In this document: one piece after another, positions 17,465-26,387 of the stretch
Numbering within the stretch: position 1 is the first letter of the stretch
Layout: each line of letters begins with the position of its first letter
Assembly (NCBI GenBank): GCA_031428675.1
Contig: JANOYC010000113.1
Span: 1-43,319, forward strand
Source of the DNA: JANOYC01 sp031428675
GTDB taxonomy: Bacteria > Actinomycetota > Actinomycetes > Actinomycetales > Microbacteriaceae
Length of the DNA: 43,319 nt
Direction of reading: 5' to 3'
Position numbers and translations under genes: made by a program
Notes under the pieces: generated by a model
Databases searched by the model: none
Told to the model about the DNA's origin: nothing
The model's input: the letters and a program-made list of their open reading frames with translations, nothing else

Positions 17465-19324
17465 TTACGGCAGGATGCGCGCGTAGGCGCGCCAGCCGCC
17501 GAACTCGCTCACATCCGTCGCGTCGTTGAGTGCCCACGGTTCACAAACGAAGCCGTGCACGCTTGTTCCGTTGTGCAGTTCCACCGTGCCGATGGCGAGG
17601 GGTGACGGAACGAGCGCCACGAATCTGCCGAAGCCCTCGGGGCTGAGTCGGTAGACCTCGAGTTCAATCGAGATTCCACCGGTCACGACCCGCTTCAGTC
17701 CGGGCTTCGGTGGTGTTGTGTTCGGCAGGGCGAATAGCCGGTAGTTGCCACTCGTGCGGGTGCGGGCTACGAGTTGCGCGTCCAAGTTCGTCAGTTGTGA
17801 ATGCAAGGGCATGCCCTCCAGGTGAGCGCCGACCACGGCAACGTCAAAGTACGCGGACTGCTCGGCCGGTGTTGCGTCGAGTGTGAACGAACTGGGTCGC
17901 GCAGCGCCCGTCGCTCCGAGTGGAACGCTCGCGAGTGCTTCGACCATCGTCGCTATCGAGGCGAGTGCGGCATCCGACCCGCTACGACCACTCACCGTGA
18001 TTCCGAACGGAAGCCCCGCTGCGGTGAATGCGGTCGGCACGGCTACGGCAGCCAAGTCGAGGATGTTCGTGAACGTGGAGAATCGACCGAGCAGAGCGTT
18101 CTTCGCGACGGGATCGGCCTCCATCTCTTCGACCGTGAATGTGCCGGTGACCGTCGGCGTCACGAGCGCGTCAACATCGGCCCACAACGGCGACAGCGAC
18201 GAGGCCACCGCTCGCGCCGTCGCGAGGTCTCGAAAGACCGTCGCTCCCGAGATCGTCCTGCCCTTGTCTACGATCGACCGCGTGACCGGGTGAATCGCGT
18301 CAGGGCGCGCATCGAGAAAGCGCTCGACACTCGAGAAACGTTCCGCCAGCCACGCGCCTGAATAGAGCTTGTCCCCGATGTCGAACAGAGCCGAAAAATC
18401 GATCTCCCTCAGCGTGACGCCCGCGTCTGTCAACATCGTGAGGGTGCGCATCCAGGCATCCGCGAAGTCGTCATCGACGAACGCGGCTGACGTTGGCGAT
18501 GGAATCGCTATGACGAGCTCTGATGGTTTCGCTGCTGCGGGAACCGCCTGAGGCAGCGGAAGAGCGCGCGATCCCGGGTCTTTCGGGTCGACGCCGGCGA
18601 TAGTCGCGAGCACTGCGGACCCGTCGGCGACCGTGAGAGAGAAAACCGTGACGCAATCGAGTGACGCGCACGCGGGGAGCATGCCTCGGGAGCTCACCAG
18701 ACCGATGCTCGGTTTTAGGCCGACAGTGTTCGTGAGCGCCGCTGGCACCCGGCCAGAACCGGCGGTGTCGGTGCCCAGCGCGAAGGTAACCAGCCCCGCC
18801 GAAACGGCTACGGCGGAACCAGAACTCGAACCGCCCGAAATGCGCGAGTCATCGAACGGCGTCCGCGGTGCCCCGTAGGGGGACCGAGTGCCGTTCAATC
18901 CCGTCGCGAACTGGTCGAGGTTGGTCTTGCCGATCAGGATGGCACCCGCCGCGAGCAACCGAGCGCACGACGCCGAGTCCTCATCGGGCACATAGGCGAA
19001 CTCCGGGCACGCCGCCGTGGTCGCAAGCCCCAGCACATCGATGTTGTCCTTCACCGCGAAGGGCAATCCCCACAGCGGTGTGTTGGGGTCGTCGGGCCCG
19101 CCGGGAAGGTTGAGTGCGGCGCGGATGGCCGCACCCTTGTCGACCATCGAGATCCACACCGCGTCGTTTCCGCGCGCGGCGATGCGATCGTAGATCGCCC
19201 CAACGACCTGCACCGGTGTGAGGGCGCCAGAGCGATATGCCGCGTGCAAGCGGGTGCGGTCGAGTGATTCGATGGAGTCGATGTAGGGGAGAGCGACGGA
19301 TGGCGCGCGACGTTCGTCGATCAT
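17465..19324 (-). CDS. atzF: Allophanate hydrolase
   Basis: A 619-residue allophanate hydrolase. Residues 1 to about 450 are an amidase-signature domain with Lys92 in PFAVKDNID, the cis-Ser around 166-167 in SGGSSSGSA and the nucleophile Ser190 in GTDTAGSGR. The C-terminal domain (about 470-619), with VVGAHLEGMPL, YRLFALP and PPKPGLKRV, is the accessory domain found in AtzF and the urea amidolyase homologue; it completes breakdown to ammonia and CO2. The ATG shares one base with the TAA of the biuret-hydrolase-like gene (TAATG), so the two are coupled. It is the last gene of the operon. No urea carboxylase is present nearby. Confidence 0.94.
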   Translation of the reverse strand: MIDERRAPSVALPYIDSIESLDRTRLHAAYRSGALTPVQVVGAIYDRIAARGNDAVWISMVDKGAAIRAALNLPGGPDDPNTPLWGLPFAVKDNIDVLGLATTAACPEFAYVPDEDSASCARLLAAGAILIGKTNLDQFATGLNGTRSPYGAPRTPFDDSRISGGSSSGSAVAVSAGLVTFALGTDTAGSGRVPAALTNTVGLKPSIGLVSSRGMLPACASLDCVTVFSLTVADGSAVLATIAGVDPKDPGSRALPLPQAVPAAAKPSELVIAIPSPTSAAFVDDDFADAWMRTLTMLTDAGVTLREIDFSALFDIGDKLYSGAWLAERFSSVERFLDARPDAIHPVTRSIVDKGRTISGATVFRDLATARAVASSLSPLWADVDALVTPTVTGTFTVEEMEADPVAKNALLGRFSTFTNILDLAAVAVPTAFTAAGLPFGITVSGRSGSDAALASIATMVEALASVPLGATGAARPSSFTLDATPAEQSAYFDVAVVGAHLEGMPLHSQLTNLDAQLVARTRTSGNYRLFALPNTTPPKPGLKRVVTGGISIELEVYRLSPEGFGRFVALVPSPLAIGTVELHNGTSVHGFVCEPWALNDATDVSEFGGWRAYARILP

Positions 19325-20049
19325 TAGCTCAGCGGCGACGACAGCGACTCGATGAGGGCGGAGGAATCCGCTACCGCCCCGAAAACACCCCCTTGCATTT
19401 TCACCATGTTGAGCGCCGCGAGGTAGTTGCTGTAATCAGTTGCACCCGTGCAGTCTGACAGGAGGAGGCACTCGTAACCGCGATCATTTGCGTCGCGCAT
19501 TGTCGTGTGCACGCAAACGTCCGTGGTGATTCCGGTGAGGATGATGTGGGTAATCCCGCGGTTACGCAGCAGCAGGTCGAGATCGGTCGCATAGAACGCG
19601 CCCTTGCCCGGCTTGTCGATCACGAGCTCGCCGGCGATGGGCGCGACCTCGGGAACGATCTCCCAACCGACTTCTCCTCGCGTGAGAATCCGGCCGCAGG
19701 GCCCGAGGTCGCCGATGCCGGCCCCGATCTGCTTCGAGCGCCACAACTTGTTGGGCGGGAGGTCGGCGAGATCCGGACGATGTCCTTCGCGGGTGTGCAC
19801 GATGAACAATCCGGCCTTCCGCGCTTCTTCGAGAATGCGTTGAGTCGGCAGAAGTCCGGCGCGAGTAAGCGAAAGATCGTAGCCCATGCTGTCGACGTAG
19901 CCACCCGGGCCGCAGAAATCGACCTGCCAGTCGATGTTGATGAGGGCGGTTTTCTCCGGACGGAAGCTGCCGTCATAGGGCCAGTTGTACGGCTCAGCGG
20001 CGACGGGCCCGAAGTGGACGCTCGTGGACGAGGGTGTGGTCGTGCTCAT
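19324..20049 (-). CDS. biuH: Biuret-hydrolase-like cysteine hydrolase
   Basis: A 241-residue isochorismatase-family cysteine hydrolase. The triad is intact: Asp40 in LINIDWQVDF, Lys146 in VIDKPGKGAF and Cys179 in TTDVCVHTTM. Long blocks such as GGYVDSMGYDLSL, HTREGHRPDLADLP and MRDANDRGYECLLL match the biuret amidohydrolase BiuH of the cyanuric-acid pathway in Rhizobium leguminosarum. Biuret hydrolysis gives allophanate, the substrate of the next gene, which strengthens the call; ureidoacrylate or other amide substrates remain possible. Its ATG overlaps the upstream paralogue's stop (ATGA). Confidence 0.87.
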   Translation of the reverse strand: MSTTTPSSTSVHFGPVAAEPYNWPYDGSFRPEKTALINIDWQVDFCGPGGYVDSMGYDLSLTRAGLLPTQRILEEARKAGLFIVHTREGHRPDLADLPPNKLWRSKQIGAGIGDLGPCGRILTRGEVGWEIVPEVAPIAGELVIDKPGKGAFYATDLDLLLRNRGITHIILTGITTDVCVHTTMRDANDRGYECLLLSDCTGATDYSNYLAALNMVKMQGGVFGAVADSSALIESLSSPLS

Positions 20050-20660
20050 GATGAAATCCGTTCGTGTGAGGGGAGCAAGGGCAGGGCATGGAGGACGTCC
20101 GCCGTCGATCCGACAGCGCCGAATATTCCACCAGACATCTCGATCATCGACCGGGCTGATGGGATCAGGGATTCGTCGTACGCGACGCAGGCGTCGAGCA
20201 CGAGTAGGCATTCGTACCCGCGATCGTTCGCGGAGCGCATCGTCGAGTGCACGGTCGTTTCGAGCCCGGCGCCGACGATCAGGATCCGTTCAACGGAGCG
20301 TTCGCGAAGAATGGGTTCGAGCGCGCTTCCGAAGAAGCCGTCGATGCCCGCGGATGCGGTGCTCGCGTCGGGTGCAAGCGACGAGAACCAGGAACCGGCG
20401 GGTGCGTTTGCGTGCTGCGGTGGTGCTGTCGTCACGCGGATGACCGGACCCCCGCTCTCTCGCACCGCTGAGGCGAGTGCGTACACTGATGCCGCAACAG
20501 TGGCGCACGCGGACTCGTCGGCCTCGGGGATGGCCGCTCGCGGTGCCACCACGACCAGAGCCGTATATTTTCCCGTGAGGTCGGCGTTCCACGGCCACGC
20601 GTAGGGGGTGGTGCCGGCGACATACGCCGGCACCACCGTTCCTGCTGTGTGGTCATGCAT
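20046..20660 (-). CDS. Isochorismatase-family protein lacking the catalytic triad (pseudoenzyme)
   Basis: A 204-residue paralogue of the following biuret-hydrolase-like protein. They share the MRSANDRGYECLL helix-turn region and the MSGGIFGAV block, so the fold is kept. Aligned with the intact copy, the catalytic Asp becomes Ala39 (ALVVVAPRAA), the Lys becomes Ala104 (ASAGIDGFF) and the Cys becomes Thr136 (LETTVHSTM). Classical cysteine hydrolysis is therefore not expected. The frame is open and coupled on both sides (2 bp after the binding-protein stop, 4-bp overlap with the enzyme), which argues for a maintained protein, perhaps a structural partner or a ligand sensor. Confidence 0.85.
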   Translation of the reverse strand: MHDHTAGTVVPAYVAGTTPYAWPWNADLTGKYTALVVVAPRAAIPEADESACATVAASVYALASAVRESGGPVIRVTTAPPQHANAPAGSWFSSLAPDASTASAGIDGFFGSALEPILRERSVERILIVGAGLETTVHSTMRSANDRGYECLLVLDACVAYDESLIPSARSMIEMSGGIFGAVGSTADVLHALPLLPSHERISS

Positions 20661-20662
20661 TG

Positions 20663-21820
20663 TTAGTTGCCGAGCGTGCCCACGACGCCCTGGACGAAGT
20701 AGTCCATGCCGTCGACCTCTGCGTAGCTCGGCGTCGATCCTTCGGGAACAACGACGGCACCGTCTTGGCCGAGAACTGGTCCGACGAAGGGGGAGCCTTC
20801 CTCAGTGCCGAGCCACGCTTGGGCCTCCTCGATGCTCGACTGGGTCTCGCTCGAGACAAGCGGACCGTAAGCGGCGAGCACGAACGGGTTGGTGCCCGTC
20901 TTGTAGCCCACTCGGTAGTTGTCGTTGAATTCGCTGCCGACGAAGTCGCCGTCGAGGATAGTGCCGACAATTTTCTCGTAGAGCGGCGCCCATTCCCATA
21001 CCGCGCCGGTGAGCCATCCCTCGGGAGCGAGGCTCGACGCGTCGGCGTGGTAGCCGACGGTCATCGCCCCCGCCGCCTCTGCGGCGCCGATGATCGTGGA
21101 GGTGCAGTCCTGGTGCTGGGTCAGAACGTCGACGCCCTGCGAGAGAAGGCTTGCGGCCGCTTCGCGTTGCTTGCCCGGGTCGCACCAACTCGATGTGCTG
21201 ACCGTGATGGTCTCGACGTCGGGGTTCACCGATTGTGCGCCCCGCGTATAGGCGTTGATGTTCGCAATGGTCTGCGGGATTGGGAACGCGTAAATGTATC
21301 CGAGCTTGTTGGATTCGGTGGATAGCCCAGCGGCGATACCGGCGAGATACATTGGCTCGTACACAGTGCCGAAGTACGTTCCGCTGTTCTCCGGAATGTC
21401 GCTCGTAATGGTGTTGCCCTGTTGGATGACAACGACATCGGGGTGTTCCTCCGCCACGGTCAGAGCGGCGTCAAGGTGTCCATAGCTGGTTGCGAAGATG
21501 ATCTTCGCGCCCTTGTCGATCATCTGCTCCATGGTCGTGGCCGCGTCGTCGCTCTCCGGAACGTTTTCTGCGGTCAGAACCTCCAGATCGGGGAATGCCT
21601 TGGCGATCTCCTGGCTGCCTTCGTAGACGGCTTGGTTGTATCCGAAGTCGTCTTTCGGTCCGACCATGATGAATCCGATTGCGGTACCTCCCGTGCCGGG
21701 GGCTCCGGAGGAATCGGTGGATGCGGTTGTGTCGACCGCGGGCGAACATCCGGCGAGGGCCAAGGCGACCGCCGCGCCGACGGCGGCTGTCGAGAGAAGT
21801 GACTTTCGTGCGATTTTCAT
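20663..21820 (-). CDS. BMP family ABC transporter substrate-binding lipoprotein
   Basis: A 385-residue periplasmic-type binding protein anchored as a lipoprotein: LALAGC is a good lipobox with the lipid-bearing Cys at about residue 25. The mature part has the BMP/Med fold, with IGFIMVGPKDDFGYNQA and FGTVYEPMYLAGIAAGL. BMP proteins usually bind nucleosides or other nitrogen-rich heterocycles. AAGGAAAC lies just before the ATG. The gene is downstream of the two permeases and ATPase on the same strand, and 2 bp from the pseudoenzyme gene. The likely ligand is a nitrogen compound related to biuret, but this is inferred only from its neighbours. Confidence 0.93.
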   Translation of the reverse strand: MKIARKSLLSTAAVGAAVALALAGCSPAVDTTASTDSSGAPGTGGTAIGFIMVGPKDDFGYNQAVYEGSQEIAKAFPDLEVLTAENVPESDDAATTMEQMIDKGAKIIFATSYGHLDAALTVAEEHPDVVVIQQGNTITSDIPENSGTYFGTVYEPMYLAGIAAGLSTESNKLGYIYAFPIPQTIANINAYTRGAQSVNPDVETITVSTSSWCDPGKQREAAASLLSQGVDVLTQHQDCTSTIIGAAEAAGAMTVGYHADASSLAPEGWLTGAVWEWAPLYEKIVGTILDGDFVGSEFNDNYRVGYKTGTNPFVLAAYGPLVSSETQSSIEEAQAWLGTEEGSPFVGPVLGQDGAVVVPEGSTPSYAEVDGMDYFVQGVVGTLGN

Positions 21821-21949
21821 GCTGTTTCCTTCCGAGTTGCGCGAGAAGACGCGCGCTGGAAGCCGACGCGGGGAGCGGTCAGCCTGTGCTGCTGTGGTGC
21901 GGAATGCCGTGCTGGTGCTGATGCTGGTGTGGTGCAGAGGAGAGGTCGA

Positions 21950-22873
21950 TCAGGTTTTCGCGGGTGGAGCATTCTCAAACACGCGTTTGAGCTCATCGGG
22001 CGCCGCGGACAGCGTCCGCTTGCCCAGAATCGCAAGAACGGCGAGGGTGAGAACGAAGGGGATCGCGTCAAGCGCGAACTGATTGACAATGACGCCGCGT
22101 GCCTGCAGCGCCGGAGCGAGTGCGAGCGCGGCACCGAACAAGTACGCGCCGCCCATGATGATGATGGGATTCCACGACGCGAAGATGACGAGGGCGATGG
22201 CGATGAATCCGCGCCCGGCTACCATGTTCTCGAACCAGGTCTGGGTGTAGGCGATCGAAAGTTGTGCGCCGCCGATTCCCGCGAGCGCTCCGCCTGCGGT
22301 GATCGCCCAGGTGCGCACGGTGCGGATGCTGTAGCCATTGACACTCAGTGCTTCCGACCGCTCGCCCGCGGTGCGCAGAAGCAGTCCCGCGCGCGTGCGG
22401 AAGAGCACGAACCAGATCACGGGAACAACGACGAAACTCAGATAGACGAGCGGATCCTGATTGAACAGCACTGGTCCGACGAACGGGATGTCGGACAGCC
22501 CGGGGATGGCGATCGGCGAGAAGCCTGTGACGGACTTGCCGACATAGGTCGATCCGAACAGAGACGTGAGTCCGAGCGCGAGAAACAGCAGGGTGAGGCC
22601 CGAGGCGAATTGGTTCGCCCCCCTCCACACCACGAGCACAGCGTGAATAGCCGACAAGAAGGCACCGGTGAGTGCGCCCGCGAGCACTCCGAGCCACGGG
22701 TTTCCGGATTCGACGGTCACTATGTATGCGCCCAATGCGCCCATGAGCATCGAGCCCTCGATTCCGAGGTTGACCACGCCGGAACGCTCGGAAACGGTCT
22801 CGCCTAGCCCCGCGTACATGATTGATGTGCCGCCGCGCACAGCGCCGGTCATCACGTCGATGATGAGACTCAC
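21950..22873 (-). CDS. ABC transporter permease (BMP-linked, second subunit)
   Basis: A 307-residue permease with 8-9 hydrophobic helices. The opening GTSIMYAGLGETVSERSGVVNLGIEGSML is diagnostic for the second permease of nucleoside-type (BmpG/YufQ-like) importers. Its GTG start overlaps the stop of the first permease by 4 bp. A 129-bp gap with no gene follows before the binding-protein gene; it contains short GTGCTG/GCTGGTG repeats but no clear signal. Confidence 0.93.
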   Translation of the reverse strand: MSLIIDVMTGAVRGGTSIMYAGLGETVSERSGVVNLGIEGSMLMGALGAYIVTVESGNPWLGVLAGALTGAFLSAIHAVLVVWRGANQFASGLTLLFLALGLTSLFGSTYVGKSVTGFSPIAIPGLSDIPFVGPVLFNQDPLVYLSFVVVPVIWFVLFRTRAGLLLRTAGERSEALSVNGYSIRTVRTWAITAGGALAGIGGAQLSIAYTQTWFENMVAGRGFIAIALVIFASWNPIIIMGGAYLFGAALALAPALQARGVIVNQFALDAIPFVLTLAVLAILGKRTLSAAPDELKRVFENAPPAKT

Positions 22874-23943
22874 AGTGCCTTCTCCTTCGAGCGGGTCCAG
22901 CCGAGCACCGCAACGAGGATGAGCGCGGTGAGAATGTTGACAGTCGCTGCCGGCAACTGAGCATCGAGCTGCAGGCTGTCACCGCCGACGGCGAGGGCGG
23001 CGAAAACAAAGGCCGCGACCAAGATCGGAAGCGGTTTGTGCGCAGCGAGCCAGCTCGCGAGGAAGCCAAGGTAACCGAACGAGGCTCCGAAGCCTGGCCG
23101 CAGCTTGTATTCGGTGCCCGCAAAGTTGATCATCCCGGCAAGGCCCGCCAGAGCGCCGCCGACGAGGAGCGCGCTCAGGAGCAGGGCCGCAACCGGCATG
23201 CCCGCTCGGCGAGCCGCCTCGGGGTTGCCGCCCGCGACCGAGATGCGAAACCCCCATCGCGTGTAATTGAGAACGAAGTAGACAGCCGCCGCTGCAATGA
23301 CGGCGAGCAGGATGCCGATGTTCACGCCGGTGCCGGTCACCACCGGGATCTTCGCTGCGTCTGCGAGTTCCCTGGTGCTCGGCTGGCCGGTCGACGATTC
23401 ACGCCAGGGCTGGTAGATGAGGAACAGCAGGAGATCGAGGGCGACAAAGTTGAGCAACAGCGTGCTGACCGCTTCGTTCACTTTCACCGTCAGCCGCAAC
23501 AGGGCCGCAATCCCCGCCCACGCGGCGCCTGCCGTCATGCCGGCGACGATCATCAGGATGAACACGACGGTTCCGGGCAGCATGCCGTCGAGAAGAAGTG
23601 CGGTACCGGCCGCGGCAACCGCACCGATTATCAACTGTCCTTGGCCGCCGACGTTCGTGAGGCCGGCTCGGGCGGGAACGGCCACCGCAAGGGCGGCTAA
23701 CACGATCGGCGCCATCTTGATGATGATCTCTTCAACCGATTTGGCGCGGCCGAAGGTGGAGATCCACATGTCGACGAAGACCTCCGTTGGCGATGAACCC
23801 TTCGCGACCAGGAGCACGCTGAAGATCGCGAGCGCCCCGAGAATCGCCGCAGTCCAGCGCAGCGTGACCGCCCCGACCCGGTGCCAGTCCACGACGCGGG
23901 TGCGTTCTGGGATGAGCGGGATCAGCCCCACGTCGCCGGTCAT
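22870..23943 (-). CDS. ABC transporter permease (BMP-linked, first subunit)
   Basis: A 357-residue integral membrane subunit with about ten helices. The APIVLAALAVAVPARAGLTNVGGQGQLIIGA block is the family landmark for the first permease of nucleoside/BMP importers. The start overlaps the ATPase stop by 4 bp (ATGA) and its stop overlaps the second permease start by 4 bp, so three transporter components are coupled. Confidence 0.93.
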   Translation of the reverse strand: MTGDVGLIPLIPERTRVVDWHRVGAVTLRWTAAILGALAIFSVLLVAKGSSPTEVFVDMWISTFGRAKSVEEIIIKMAPIVLAALAVAVPARAGLTNVGGQGQLIIGAVAAAGTALLLDGMLPGTVVFILMIVAGMTAGAAWAGIAALLRLTVKVNEAVSTLLLNFVALDLLLFLIYQPWRESSTGQPSTRELADAAKIPVVTGTGVNIGILLAVIAAAAVYFVLNYTRWGFRISVAGGNPEAARRAGMPVAALLLSALLVGGALAGLAGMINFAGTEYKLRPGFGASFGYLGFLASWLAAHKPLPILVAAFVFAALAVGGDSLQLDAQLPAATVNILTALILVAVLGWTRSKEKAL

Positions 23944-25466
23944 GCCGCGCCGCCCAACATGAGCCGACCGATGTACTGGCGGTCGAAGTCCGCGTAGTCG
24001 ACGATCCCCGAGACGTGGCCGTCGTGCATCACGACGATGCGGTCGGCGATCGCCATCAATTCGTCGAGATCCTCCGACACCATCAGCACGCCAGCTCCTC
24101 CACGCCGCCGCTCGAGCAGAATCTCCTGCGTTCGGTTGACGTTGGCGACGTCGAGTCCCCGGCTCGGATAGGCGGCGACCACGAGCGAGCAGTCGATAGA
24201 CAGTTCTCGCGTCAGTACAACTCGCTGGATGTTTCCTCCCGAAAGTTCACTCACTCGGCGATGCGGGGGCGCAATGCGCAACTGCATTCGTTCGTTCGCG
24301 GTGTGGGTCTTTCGTCGAATGGCTGCCCAGTCGATTCCCACTCCTTTGCGGGGGAGTGCGCGACCGTCGAGTGCCATATGCTCCAGCACGCTCAACCTGC
24401 TCACGACCGCATCGGATACCGGGTCTTCGGGCACGCTCACAGCTCCGGCGCGGATGGCGTCGGTCGGACGACGCGTCTCGGTACCGCTCAGGATGACCCG
24501 GCCCGCGGAGGTTGGACGAAGGCCGAGTGCGACTTCGCACAGCTCGCGCTGCCCGCTACCGGCAACACCAGCGATTCCAACAAGCTCACCCCGGCGTACC
24601 TCGAAGCTGATCCCCTTCAGGGCTTCGTGGCCCCGATCGCCAAGGGCGCGCACATCGACGAGGTGGAGAACGGGACGATCGTCGTCGTGCTTGGCGCCCG
24701 GCGTGCGGTCGGCCTGGATGGTGTCGACAGCCCTGCCCACCATCGCTTCGATGAGTTCGTCGTTCGTGTAACCTGCGGGATCGACTCCCTCGAGAATCGG
24801 CACGCCGCCGCGAAGCACGGTCACCCGGTCGGCGATTGCTCGAACTTCGCCGAGTTTGTGAGTGACGATGACCACGCCGAAACCGGAATCGCGGAGTTGG
24901 CGTACGACGCTGAAGAGTGCGTCGACTTCCTGGGGTGCGAGCACGCTGGTGGGCTCATCGAGGATCACCAGTCGAGCTCCCGTCATGAGCACCTTCAGAA
25001 TTTCGACGCGTTGACGTTCGCCGATCGAGAGGTGGCGAACCTTCGCCTTCGGATGCACGGCGAGCCCGTGCTGTGCGCTCGCGTGCTCGATCTTCTTGGC
25101 GATCGCGTCGAGCCGCAGGAGTTGCCCGCCTGGCAGTGACAGGGCTACGTTCTCGGCGACGGTGAGGGCTGGCACGAGACGGAGGTCCTGGAAGACCATG
25201 CCGATGCCGAGGCCGCGCGCCTCGGCCGGGTTTCCTGGCTCGACACGTGCGCCATCGATCTGCATCTCGCCTGAGTCGGGCTCGTAGATGCCGTAGATCA
25301 TCTTGAGCAACGTCGATTTGCCGGCGCCGTTCTCGCCCACGAGCGCGTGCACTTCGCCGGCGAGCACGTCGAGGTTCACGCCGGTATTCGCCTTGACCTC
25401 ACCGAAGTGTTTCGTGAAGCCGGTCACGCTCAAGATGGGCGGTGTCGAACTGCTGGGGTGTGCCAC
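23940..25466 (-). CDS. ABC transporter ATP-binding protein, tandem domains
   Basis: A 508-residue ATPase with two ABC domains, as in nucleoside and sugar importers. Domain 1 has Walker A GENGAGKST (44-52), signature LSIGERQRVE (146-155) and Walker B LVILDEPTS (167-174). Domain 2 has a degenerate Walker A, GVAGSGQRE, where the Lys is replaced; its signature is LSGGNIQRV and its Walker B reads LVVAAYPSRG. Such asymmetry is normal for this group. The start is GTG at 25466, with GAGG upstream. It follows the GntR gene by 28 bp on the same strand. Confidence 0.94.
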   Translation of the reverse strand: MAHPSSSTPPILSVTGFTKHFGEVKANTGVNLDVLAGEVHALVGENGAGKSTLLKMIYGIYEPDSGEMQIDGARVEPGNPAEARGLGIGMVFQDLRLVPALTVAENVALSLPGGQLLRLDAIAKKIEHASAQHGLAVHPKAKVRHLSIGERQRVEILKVLMTGARLVILDEPTSVLAPQEVDALFSVVRQLRDSGFGVVIVTHKLGEVRAIADRVTVLRGGVPILEGVDPAGYTNDELIEAMVGRAVDTIQADRTPGAKHDDDRPVLHLVDVRALGDRGHEALKGISFEVRRGELVGIAGVAGSGQRELCEVALGLRPTSAGRVILSGTETRRPTDAIRAGAVSVPEDPVSDAVVSRLSVLEHMALDGRALPRKGVGIDWAAIRRKTHTANERMQLRIAPPHRRVSELSGGNIQRVVLTRELSIDCSLVVAAYPSRGLDVANVNRTQEILLERRRGGAGVLMVSEDLDELMAIADRIVVMHDGHVSGIVDYADFDRQYIGRLMLGGAA

Positions 25467-25494
25467 GTCGATTGCCTCGTTTCGAATGGGAGTG

Positions 25495-26274
25495 TCAGCG
25501 TCGTGATCGACGATTGAGCGCCATCTGGGTGATGGCGTGCGCGGCTCGTTCCTCGACGACGCGCATCGAAGCGCCGATGTGGCTGCGGAGTCGGTCGGTG
25601 GCGAGCACGAGATCGCGCATCAACACCGCTTCGAGAATCCCGAGGTGTTCGTCGATACTCACATCGATGCGGTCGGCATCGAGAAAGTCGTGCATGCGCA
25701 CGGGACGGATGCGCGCATTGACTGTTTCCAAGGTTTCGGTGATCACGATGTTGCCCGCGGCGCGACTGAGACCGACGTGGAAGGACTCATCGAGTTCGAT
25801 GAACGTTCCGTCGGGTTCGGGCGGGTCGAGACGAATCTGTCGCCAGCGGTCGCGCAGTGGTTCGAGAATCGCGAGGTCGTGGTCATAGCCGTGCTCGGTC
25901 GCACGCGTGAGTCCGCGCAGTTCAAGCACGAGACGCAGTTCGTAGAGATCGCGGAGATCGATGAGATCCGGTTCGGCGATAAAGTAGCCGCCGTCGGCGT
26001 AACGGTTGAGGAGACGGTCCGCGTGCAGCCGCATGAGCGCCTCGCGCACCGGCGTGCGGGAGACGCTGAGCTGTTCCGCGAGAGTCTCTTCTGCGAGCCG
26101 TTGGCCGAAGGGAAATTCACCGACGAGCACCATTTTGCGGATGCGCAAGTACGCCTGCTCTCGGCGGGAACGTGCGTCACCGTTGGGCGCCTTCGCGGCG
26201 GGACCCACACCGGACGTCGCCGGCGGCACTGGAGGCACCGGCGGATGCGACCCTGTATGGGGCTCTGTATACAT
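25495..26274 (-). CDS. GntR family regulator, FCD subfamily
   Basis: A 259-residue regulator. After a 33-residue Pro-rich N-terminus lies a GntR winged helix (about 36-100: AYLRIRKMVLVGEFPFGQRL, SVSRTPVREALMRL). The FCD effector domain (about 107-245) keeps its metal ligands: Asp162 and His166 in LDESFHVGLS, His210 in DEHLGIL and His232 in SHIG. The start at 26274 follows GGAGGA by about 12 bp. It heads the transport and hydrolysis operon and probably controls it in response to a small carboxylate or amide ligand. A TGTATACA palindrome overlaps its first codons. Confidence 0.92.
   Translation of the reverse strand: MYTEPHTGSHPPVPPVPPATSGVGPAAKAPNGDARSRREQAYLRIRKMVLVGEFPFGQRLAEETLAEQLSVSRTPVREALMRLHADRLLNRYADGGYFIAEPDLIDLRDLYELRLVLELRGLTRATEHGYDHDLAILEPLRDRWRQIRLDPPEPDGTFIELDESFHVGLSRAAGNIVITETLETVNARIRPVRMHDFLDADRIDVSIDEHLGILEAVLMRDLVLATDRLRSHIGASMRVVEERAAHAITQMALNRRSRR
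26266..26273. promoter_or_regulatory. TGTATACA palindrome at the GntR start
   Basis: A perfect 8-bp palindrome lies across the first codons of the GntR gene. FCD regulators commonly bind short palindromes with GT...AC cores, so this is a candidate autoregulatory operator. A single 8-bp match is weak evidence. Confidence 0.4.
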
Positions 26275-26387
26275 GCTGAAGATCGTCCTCCGACGGTGTT
26301 TCGGTGATTCGCTCGCTTCGTAACGATCGTGTGAACGGCATCCGGTCTCGCGAATCGGTGGCCTAGTCGGTCGCTAACGTTCTCGAC

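Noticed and set aside
21821..21949. Short GTGCTG/GCTGGTG repeats between permease and binding protein
   Set aside because: Simple local repetition in a GC-rich gap, without symmetry or a matching partner.
24015..25139. A 374-residue plus-strand frame antisense to the ABC ATPase gene
   Set aside because: Typical high-GC shadow of a real gene; composition is irregular with no motif.
26275..26387. Possible ykkC/guanidine riboswitch upstream of the GntR operon
   Set aside because: Considered because allophanate hydrolases often accompany guanidine pathways, but no conserved ykkC core is visible in the 113-bp leader.
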